64,000 nucleotides of DNA from Gnetum montanum (lineage: Eukaryota; Streptophyta; Gnetopsida; Gnetales; Gnetaceae). The stretch lies in the NCBI GenBank assembly GCA_015680685.1, contig MNCI01008967.1, forward strand, positions 361,427 through 425,426, given 5' to 3'. The position numbers and the translations under genes were made by a program. Positions 56,451-64,000 of this stretch are shown in pieces (positions within the stretch are counted from its first letter, which is position 1; each line of letters begins with the position of its first letter). The notes beneath the pieces were generated by a model. That model made no database searches. It saw only the letters and a list, made by a program, of their open reading frames with translations, and was not told the DNA's origin.

Positions 56451-56666
56451 AAAGGTGAAGATGATGCACATAGAGACAACCCATGACAGCATGGGATTTT
56501 TTTTTGGAATTTTAAATTTTTTTGTAACAAATTTTGCAAACATTGTTTAAAAGAAAATAGTTTTGAATAAATCAAAGAGGATTTTGTGAAACAAAAATTG
56601 ATTCTACACTAACTTGTGCATTGCATACATGCTGCATTTTGTATAAAATGTTCATGCTTTCATGTG

Positions 56667-56875
56667 CTAGTTTTAGACCATTTTGGGCCATTGCTAGTTT
56701 TAGGCCATTTTGGGCCTTTGCATAACATGCCAAAGAGATGATACATTAACAACTTGAATAATGGCTAACTGCTAACTTATGCTAAGTTTAGGTCATTTTG
56801 GGCCATTGCTAGTTTTAGGCCATTTCGGGCCATAGCATAGCATAGTTTTAGGCCATTTCGGACCATAGCGCAAAA
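56667..56875. repeat. Mini-hairpin array, C right
   Basis: Five units TAGTTTTAGGCC-ATTTTG-GGCC; the one at 56702-56717 pairs AGGCC with GGCCT. Lies between the end of the passenger gene and the protease end. Confidence 0.75.
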
Positions 56876-56957
56876 TGCCAAAAGGATGGTATGTTAACAA
56901 AGCAAAAAAGCGGTGAATGTACAAGGGATGGCAACTGGGCAAGAAGCAATGGGGTTG

Positions 56958-56963
56958 CTACGC
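56958..56963 (-). promoter_or_regulatory. Candidate sense-strand splice donor after protease (C)
   Basis: The protease-side frame stays open to CIA and ends on TAG inside GC|GTAGCA. Same relation as in A (21993). The phase with the RT exon does not match directly, so the exact donor is uncertain. Confidence 0.3.
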
Positions 56964-57850
56964 TATGCATAACTGCCTCTTGATCCACCGTGGGTTGAGT
57001 GGAACGTAAGGCTGAGGTGTTTCGCTAGGGCCCTCGTTCACATCATTGTCCCTCGCTTGGAAGGGCAACTGAACCCATGCGCTTTCATTTTGGTAATTGG
57101 CTTGCTGATCTGATTCTCCCATTGGATAGTTAATGGTTGCGTAAGTAGGCACTTCATTCTCAGAGGTTATGACCTCTAAGCCCTACTCCATGTCTATGTT
57201 ACTGATTGCTTATGCTGCTACTTCATCACCATGGATTACCACCTCCTTGCCTATGTATGGTAGGTGAATTTCCTGGTGTATAGGTGAGGAGACAACCCTA
57301 AGTTGTGCCAACCATGATCCCCCCAAGATCAGGTTAAACCCAGGCATTTCCTCGACTACGATGAATGTTGCATTTGTGGAGAACTAGTCCCCTACTATGA
57401 AGTCTATGTAGACTATGCCTTTCACCAGGATGTGTGCCCCGTTGAACGACCTCAGGCATCACGTTGTTGTGGGTTTGATCTGGTCGACCAAGCCTAACTT
57501 GTCCACAATAGGGAAGGGGATGACGTTCGTGGCAGCCCATCATCAATGTGTACCCTTCAAATCTAGTGTTGGCTGACCCAAATTGTGATGAAAAGCAGTG
57601 CCATGATCACCTGACCCCTCTCGAGATCTTCCCTAATGGCATCATCACTGAAAGTCAATTGGGATGGCTCAAGCTCTATAGGTGTAGAGGGAAGCATGAT
57701 CAAGTAGATCACTTCCTATTCCATTGGCATGTATTCATTAACTAGAATCATTGTCAACATGTGGATCAGAGCCTCACGGTGGGGGATAGATGTCATGATT
57801 AGATCGTACAAGCTCAGTGTAGTGTTTTTCTATTTTAGAGCTTGCTTGAC
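56961..57850 (-). pseudogene. Protease region of element C
   Basis: Element strand: TTLSLYDLIMTSIPHREALI, VHIDDG followed by a one-base deletion in the active-site loop, then GFNLILGGSWLAQLRVVSSP (GRPWL-like block with the Arg lost), IHLPYIGKEVVIHGDEVAA and a last open piece 56958-57152 ending PLNPRWIKRQLCIA. Stops and frameshifts inactivate it. Confidence 0.75.
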
Positions 57851-58700
57851 CTAAGTGAGGGCATCCAGAAGGTCTTGGCCATCCCCCTATTTAAAGTTTT
57901 CCTCCTCTTCAATTTGTCCCAAAAGAAAAATTTCCCGAGGGGTAACTTCGGATCTAGGTTCAGACCCTCTTTGGCAGGGCGACGTGGTTATAGCAACGTT
58001 CGTCTTTGGTGACGAGGGTGTAGACGCAGCGGGTGGAGGCGTAGGCTTGGAAGTACCAGGAGCAGTACCTCCTCTCGACATATCACCAATAAAACACACT
58101 TCCCATTTTTTAGGATGAGAAGTTTATTTAGCTATTTTATGCAGGGTGGGGGCTATTGAATGGATCATCCCCCTAATGATGAAAGGAGCTAACGATGTTA
58201 GTGGATGAAGTAGCGCGGTTTCGCTAACAGGTGGTCTAGAGATGGATGCTCGTGGAGGGACTCTCAAGATGAACAGCTGTTGTGAGCTTTGATTAGCTGC
58301 TCATGGTGCCAGTGCAGTATGTTCAGGTACACAAACCACGAATGGCTGCTGGGATGGCCTAGGATGACTATCAATGCCGATGGCGTTGATGACGTAATAG
58401 ACATTGTTGGCATTGAGGGGGTCTATATAGACATGCATAGATTGGTTTTCAGGATGTACTGGGTTGCTTTCATCCAACACCAATTTTTCCTAGTCAATCA
58501 ATCTCTCGATGTCACCCTCCAATGCTAGACAATAATCTGTGTTGTGACCACACTGTTGGTGGTAGTCACAAAACTTGTCCAACCTGAAACCCTTAGGAAC
58601 TAGGGGCTCATTGGGCAGGGCCAAAGAGGGATTCCTAAGGAGCTTGCAATAGCATTGATGTCTCATGATTCCATTGAAACACCACAAAATTTGAAGCTTA
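57850..58700 (-). pseudogene. gag C-terminus and linker of element C
   Basis: 58490-58774 contains LLRNPSLALPNEPLVPKGFR, DKFCDYHQQCGHNTDYCLAL and GDIERLID, a zinc-knuckle-like C..H..GH..C block shared with D (DRFCDYHQCNGHGTDYYF). 58301-58483 continues ESNPVHPENQSMHVYIDPLN and FVVCVPEHT; 57887-58099 is Pro/Ser-rich linker. Homology upstream ends at about 58700, where D-side sequence begins. Confidence 0.75.
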
Positions 58701-58759
58701 GTACTTGTCCAACACCAAGCAGGTCCCTGGGACCCCCAAACGACCACAGCTACATTTGG

Positions 58760-59723
58760 TGTCAAACATGGCAACTTCGGAGACCAAATGCTTAATTTTC
58801 ACTAAGTATGCAGTTCCAGCGTATATGCCCAACGTATACGCTCAAAATCTCAGCATATACGCCCAGCAGGCGTGCTTGAGTTCCCAGTGTACACGCCTCA
58901 CATGTACGCTCAGCAGGTACAACAGATGCATACGCCCGACATGAAACCTCCAAAGATAGCATGAAAACAACACTACAGAGCGAGATTTGGCACAAGGCAG
59001 CAACCTTCAGCGTATACGCCCAGCGTATATGCCCGGAAAATGTAACATATTGTATGCTTGTAAATTTTATGCCTTTGGACCCGGTCAACGCGCCACGTGT
59101 CGTCCAACCCGAGTCTGCCATCAAAACCTGTATAAAACCCCAATTCTTGACAAAATCCAGGAGGGTTGGAAAAAATTCCTAGAGCACACTAGAGAACAGA
59201 GACGCTGAGAACTAGAGCACAAAACCTTTTACACTGGACAACCCTGTACGCTAAGCATATAGCCTCTACGCTGTGCTTATAGTGTGAACCAGCCGCAATC
59301 ATCCCTGCACCCACCGAGGCTTTCGTCCGCCTTGTGTTCCACTCACAACTGCGTTAGACCGGTGCATTGTACTTTCATTCTGTAATGCCATTGTTACATT
59401 TTCTTCCCATAATCGTTTACAGTTTGCATTAATTGTTGTACATATTTTGTTTACACCTGTTTACGTTTACACTCTGTTTGCATTGTTTACACTGTTTACG
59501 CTCTGTTTACGCCCGTTACGCTGTTCACGTATAACCCAGCGTATAGCACTTCGGTGTACGTTCGAGGAAATCTTTGTCTGATCCACATGCAGACCACCCA
59601 AGGTGCTCTACCTTTGTTCATTCTAGCTCACCCTCAGGTGAAGGTAGGGTCTTCTATGCACGTCCTGCAATCCCACGGTCTCTGTTTTCTTCCAGCTGGA
59701 GGCTGACGATTTTGGGTGGTATA
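58760..59723 (+). repeat. 5' LTR of element D
   Basis: The right end GACGATTTTGGGTGGTATA precedes the primer site and matches the LTR end of B (GATGATTTTGGATAGTATA). TATAAAA at 59131-59137. U3 is rich in CAGCGTATACGCCC words, R/U5 in GTTTACGC. The left end is a guess at TGTCAAACATGG. Confidence 0.65.
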
Positions 59724-59728
59724 GAAAT

Positions 59729-59746
59729 TGGTGCTAGAAGGAGGGC
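59729..59746 (+). promoter_or_regulatory. Primer-binding site of element D
   Basis: TGGTGCTAGAAGGAGGG five bases after the LTR end, nearly the same as in B. Conserved between elements with very different LTRs, so it is likely the true primer site. tRNA not identified. Confidence 0.65.
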
Positions 59747-59749
59747 CTC

Positions 59750-60465
59750 CACCTAAAACCTTACCTGCACGCTTCCCAATGTTTACGCTGCTAAGCGTTT
59801 ACACCATCGACCATACGCCCATTCCTGCTGAAACCCTCCCTGCATTTACGCTGTGTAATCTAAACCTCATCTATGAACTATCCAGCATCTACACTGATCA
59901 GCGTTTACGCTGCCCTATTCAAAACTCACCCACCGCAAGTCTTCCAACGTCTATGCTATCAACCCTACATGGACTCTATCCGCAGAACTCCCAGTGTCTA
60001 CGCTGCAACATATACGCTGCACGATTTACGCCGCATATAAAACCCTATTTACACTCCTGACATACACCACCACAAAGTTTACGCTGCACATTTTTACACT
60101 GTAGACTTGTCTACGCTGCCGTCCCCTTTCGCTACGCTTTTTACACCGTAGATTTTGTCTACACTGCATACTTTCTCTGAGATTCTATTTACACTGCAAA
60201 CTCGTTTACGCTACTGTTCATTTATACCACACTTCATATGCTATAATCCTGAGGCTGTATATGCTGCCTAGCGTATACGCTACACTCCTTACGCTGTAGA
60301 CTTGTCTACGCTGACCTTTTACGCTCCATCTCTATACGTTGTCTACGCTAACGTTATACGTTGGACATTGAAGCGTATACGCTGCACGTTACCGCCTAAG
60401 TTTACGTTGTACCAAGTACACTAGTTTCACACCTCTATACCGTGTCATACCTTTAACAAGTCATC
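59750..60465 (+). repeat. Leader of element D with TACGCTG-word repeats
   Basis: More than twenty variants of GTTTACGCTG/CTACGCTGCA without fixed spacing. No gene. Comparable in place to the AGTGTCTAG/AGCATCTGG words in the leader of B. Confidence 0.75.
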
Positions 60466-63240
60466 ATGAACCCCGTAAACACCACTGCTGAAACTGCTCA
60501 AGTCACTGACATGGTAGGCACTATGGCTGCCCAACAGCCCATCATTCCATAGCCAACAGTACAACCCATAGCGGGGCCCTGTCAGTCCCTAAGGTTGTAA
60601 GGGAGGGACCCAACCTCTAACATTATAACCCAAGACCAGTACAACTTCATATGTGTGAAGACACAAGCTGGTCTGGCAGTAGATCGAGCCGAAATGGAGG
60701 TGAAGAGGCAATATGAACTCTTCTACAGGGGGGACATGAGTTCATCCCTTCCCCGTACGATATAATCCTTGTTCCAGAACAATACTCAGAGCTCATCACA
60801 CGACTCCTCCTGCAAAGGAGCTAGTCGTTGGATCAGCCTATAGTAGATTTCCAACCGGAAGAGGAGGACGAGTTCGCTGCCCAATCCGAGCACGAAAACT
60901 CCTATCACACCCTTAGTCCAAAAACCCATATCAATCCCATGTTTCATCCAAGCACAAGGGAAGTCATGCCCCTCCAACCCCTCAGGTTCACCCAGGCACA
61001 AGCACCTCCACCAGAAACATCCACACTAGTTCATGTTCCTCCGATAATTGACCGGCAATTCAGCACACACTCTCTCACTATCATTCCTGCTGCAGCAGCC
61101 AGCCCGTCTTCGCAACCACCACCCCCACACAATAACATGGGAGTAGCCTTCATGCCTCGAGTGATAGGGATGTTGCATGTGATACCAGCATCCACGTCCG
61201 CCCACTACATCCCCCACATCCAAGTGCACGGGGCCCCTTCCACCACTGTAACCCAACAGGGGGTTCCTCCACAAAATGTAGCTAGGCAATGGGTAGCAAT
61301 GGGTGTGCCATCACATCAACCGTCTCACCACCACGTGCAACCCCACACGATGCCACCAGCCAACATTCCCCCAGTATAGCCGCAACCGCAGCAACAACAA
61401 CCTCCCACCTACAATGTGCCGCCCCTGGTGCCACACATATAAACATCCCACAAGCACAACCATCGACCGCACAGCTTTCATCCTTTCAACCCACCATCCA
61501 ATACTATAACCTGTACAATATACCACAACCTCAAGCTACCATGTCACCTAGCATCCAAGACTGGGTAGATGCTAAAAAATTAATGCAAGAACTAGCTGAC
61601 GAGGTAAAGCACCTCAAAACCGCTGCCGACGAAGAGCTGAAGGTAGTGGACTTCTACCACGATGACCCCATCAGTCCTTCTGTCCTGCCCCTAACCTTTC
61701 CCAAAGGCATATCATTGCCAACACTAACTAAATATAATGGGGAGACAGACCCCAATGCACATCTCATAACGTTTAGGTTAGAATGCGTGTTACTCCAGGC
61801 ATGGCCCCATGCCATTTTGCGAGTGTTCCCTATGTCCCTTGCTGGGAGAGCACTCGATTGGTACCGGGCCCTGCCGAGGAATTCTATATTTTCTTTGGAA
61901 TAGTTTTTACATTAGTTTGTGACCAAGTTCAAATATAACTTGAAACCTAAGGTGACATTGGACAGCCTTATACAGGTTAAACAAGCACCACTTGAACCTG
62001 TATGAAAATTCATTCAGAGGTGAAGTGCCGCTCTCAATGAGCTACATGAGCCAATTCCCCAGACATATCTACTCAAAATTCTAAAGGGGATCGTTAATGA
62101 CTTCTTCAAATCCAAATTATACTATCTTAACACGCATAATCTTAACCACGCCTTTGTACAAATCAAAAACATAGAAGAGGCGGCTCAAAATAGCCATGAC
62201 CCTGCATACTTAGCCTTCAAAAATCAACACAGTAAAAAGGATAAAGAGAAGGCTAAAGCAACTATAGCGGCAATAGCGGAAACGCAACAAGCACACACGG
62301 CACAGCAAAATAAACCGCCAGTAGCTCCCACTAACTATACTAAACCTACTCCCACAACCGCATCGGAATCATCATCATTGCAGAACCCAACACCAAACCG
62401 TACGAGAAATTTTGAGAGGAAAGAACCCTCTCAATATACATCGTTGCCTATGAAGCCATCCCAGCTCTTCAATCAACTCCTAAAGGCTGGGTTAATGAAA
62501 CACATACAGTTATCCCCTGCGGCCATCCAGAGACATGATCGGTTTTGTCAACTCGTTCAGAACCCAAGCTTAGCAACACCGGATGAGCCTCCAGTGCCCA
62601 AAGGCTTTAGAATGGATCGCTTCTGCGATTATCACCAATGCAACGGGCATGGCACGGATTACTATTTCACCCTGAAGTAGGACATACAGCGAATGATCGA
62701 TGAAGGCCAAATCACTTTTGACGAGGCCAACCCGGTCCAGCCGCAGAATCAGGCTATGGGGGTATATAAAGACCCTCTGAACACCAAAGAGGCGTCGTAC
62801 ATTATCAATACGATTTGCCTTGATGATGAACCCGAGACACCCAACATTAACACTGTATACCCTGAATACAAACAACAAACACCTAACAAGTTGTTCGTAG
62901 TCTATGTTCCTCCCACTCCAGCCACATCCATGCCTCAACCATTACCTGCCCCGCAAAAACCATATGTAGTGCGTGTACCTCCCACTGTCACTACCCCAAA
63001 TCTATCAACCCCTCCTACTCGGCCTACCCCTTTCATAGTCTGAGTACCGCCCATAGTTGCAACAGTAGAAGTCCAAGCCTCCACCTCACAAATGTAAGGC
63101 AGACCTATCCCCTACGTCATTAGGATGCCTAGCCAGCCTTCTGCTCAATCACATCTGAATGTCCAACCCCAACCCCACCCGCCTCCATATGTGGTACGGA
63201 TCCCAGGGCAACCTGAAGCTTCAAGACCAGCTCCACCTCC
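60466..63240 (+). pseudogene. gag and post-gag linker of element D
   Basis: Start at ATG 60466 (MNPVNTTAETAQV), the same position as in B relative to TQDQYNFICVK. A one-base loss near 60727 shifts the frame in ELFYRGGHEF; a second shift lies in the Pro/Gln-rich middle (61289-61379). The main frame then runs from 61289 with AKKLMQELADEVKHLKTAAD, FYHDDPISPS, TLTKYNGETDPNAHLITF and RALDWYRALPRNS. After a stop at 61901 it reads KLYYLNTHNLNHAFVQIKNI, NFERKEPSQYTSL, and MDRFCDYHQCNGHGTDYYF (zinc-knuckle-like, last Cys changed to Tyr). The linker has repeated (F/Y)VVRVPP blocks. About six stops, most TAG or TGA. Confidence 0.85.
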
Positions 63241-63286
63241 ACGCCACACATGAGAACGCTTAGCAGATAAGCTTACGGGTGAACGC

Positions 63287-64000
63287 TTGGAGAAGGAGCA
63301 TCAACGGTTAGCTGTAGGGCCACCTAAACCCACTCCACTTAACACCATACCCATGATGCCGCCTAACAGTCAACCAAACATAGGACATGAAGGTGAACCA
63401 TCTAACAAACATGATACTTCTAAGACAATAGCCCCGAGCAAAAACGATAAACCAACGAAACATGAAATAAAACTGTTGCGCCCAATGGACCCAGTCACCA
63501 CTGATGCGAACACGCCCAAAAGTAGAGACTTGGCAATGGCTTTAATACAAGTCACATAAGCACTCAAGCAAAAGAACACATCACTAAGCTTGTATGACTT
63601 GGTTCTTACCTCTCAAACACATTGTGAAGCTTTGGCACGCATGCTAACGTCCATCTCAGTAAGTGAGGACTTGCTCCCAAACGAACCATCCATTCATGCA
63701 GTAATGTCCTCGCCTAAAGGGTCAACGTCCAAACCACTAAGCTTCCACAACGATAACATTAAAGTGGATAAGGAAACAGGGGAAGTGACAACAACCCCCA
63801 TGTTCATAACGATACGCATAAATCAGTCCAAGATACACAGGGTCCACGTAGATGATGGAGCTGCTACGAACGTGTTACCATACCCCACCGTTGAACAACT
63901 AGGGCTAATGGAGTCAATCAAGTCGACTACAACTACATGTTTAAAATCGTTCAGCGGGTCATGCGTGATGGTCAAAGGCATAGTAACTGTTGGCGACCGT
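63287..64000 (+). pseudogene. Linker and protease start of element D
   Basis: In frame with gag: NDKPTKHEIKLLRPMDPVTT, SLYDLVLTSQTHCEALARML, then MFITIRINQSKIHR and VHVDDGAATNVLPYPTVEQL, the protease active-site region with DDGA. One stop (63557) separates the two halves. Continues past the window edge. Confidence 0.8.

Larger units (their letters stand above)
52042..56486 (+). pseudogene. Antisense multi-exon passenger gene, copy C (best preserved)
   Basis: Exons: 52042-52160 (tentative; MSSKKECMNLALAKIEEVKQ), 52707-53156, 53239-53528, 53613-54597 (holding an artefactual insert), 54732-55082, 55177-55290, about 55420-56215, 56304-56486. Exon 2: MLIFLEIPEVLCH (nucleophile-loop position), VWFRKGTQDFLQYLLNHFSV, IVWSSLEEEEVD, EAIFPG, then LRNLTWIWDM and YHCYNTLFVASYMVMCF..NPQ; exon 3 joins in frame as CDGRFLINKDGVHDLPGL. 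This is the block order of FCP1/NIF HAD phosphatases with the DxDx and DDS aspartates missing. Exon 4: LMDLFLAPNLSILIVEMLSL, IQGMWVVIEINDQLFVDLFD. Exon 5 opens with eight Glu; exon 6 KFTFVQGIVNDMINYLQQVN; exon 7 coiled coil with MQMDLLAQKCQDLKDF and QKKHKHMYKWK; exon 8 acidic. Few stops; donors GTGAGT, GTAAGT and GTAAGTAG look usable. Confidence 0.85.
44786..58760 (-). mobile_element. Element C: Tat-lineage retrotransposon
   Basis: On the minus strand: gag end (58480-58700), linker, protease, antisense passenger gene, RT, RNase H, second RNase H, integrase, mini-hairpin array, 3' UTR, foldback/PPT, 3' LTR. Its 5' end is not in the window because D abuts its gag. It keeps more CpG and longer frames than A, so it is younger. 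Confidence 0.85.
58760..64000 (+). mobile_element. Element D: youngest Tat-lineage element, cut by window end
   Basis: Plus strand, opposite to all others. 5' LTR, primer site, leader, gag and the start of protease. It keeps abundant CpG words (TACGC, GCGT), and gag has only scattered stops, so it inserted most recently. It lies against the gag of C. The left boundary is not certain. Confidence 0.85.

Noticed and set aside
16166-56486. Host genes unrelated to the retroelements
   Set aside because: Three homologous copies at the same position and orientation inside three related elements are not explained by independent insertion around host genes.

Overview
The window is plant nuclear DNA made almost entirely of nested, decayed Ty3/gypsy LTR retrotransposons. 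I see no host single-copy gene, RNA gene or CRISPR array. Long LTRs, Tat- and Athila-type polymerases, layered insertions and heavy CpG loss suggest a seed plant with a very large genome; the species cannot be told.

Layout. (E) About 2400-9655, minus strand: Athila-like element (gag, protease, RT with FMDD, RNase H, integrase, decayed tRNA-Asp-type primer site, 5' LTR at 8796-9655); 1-2400 is its downstream region or an adjoining LTR-like stretch. (A) 9656 to about 44785, minus strand: an old Tat-lineage element, interrupted by B and with its pol cut by E just before the integrase core. (B) 23112-41433, minus strand: an 18.3-kb Tat-lineage element with both LTRs, inserted into A between gag and protease, target duplication GGATC/AGATC. 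(C) about 44786-58760, minus strand: a third Tat-lineage element, with 3' LTR, integrase, both RNases H, RT, protease and the end of gag. (D) about 58760-64000, plus strand: the youngest Tat-lineage element (5' LTR, primer site, gag, start of protease), cut by the window edge and lying against the gag of C.

Main discovery. In A, B and C the stretch just upstream of RT (on the protease side) holds a 4.4-5.5-kb multi-exon gene running ANTISENSE to the element (plus strand: about 16166-21239, 30893-36346, 52042-56486). The three copies share exon order, intron positions and protein similarity. Exons 2-3 resemble the FCP1/NLI-interacting-factor HAD phosphatase fold with its catalytic aspartates lost; exon 4 carries a domain like those of plant transposon-associated proteins; exons 5-8 give an acidic stretch, a short helix, a coiled coil with a conserved QK-HK-YK block and an acidic tail. 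Because it is antisense, its introns would survive passage through the genomic RNA. On the sense strand a candidate acceptor lies just before RT in all three elements, and the protease frame of A and C closes inside a GTA donor-like site. The antisense gene may therefore sit inside an Ogre-type PR-RT intron.

Arrays of 4-bp-stem, 6-nt-loop mini-hairpins, several with compensatory stem changes, flank these modules in A, B and C. Other notable structures are a roughly 187-bp tandem array in A, a foldback at the PPT/3' LTR junction of B and C, element-specific short word repeats in LTRs and introns, and three single-N sites flanked by exact duplications that look like assembly joins.
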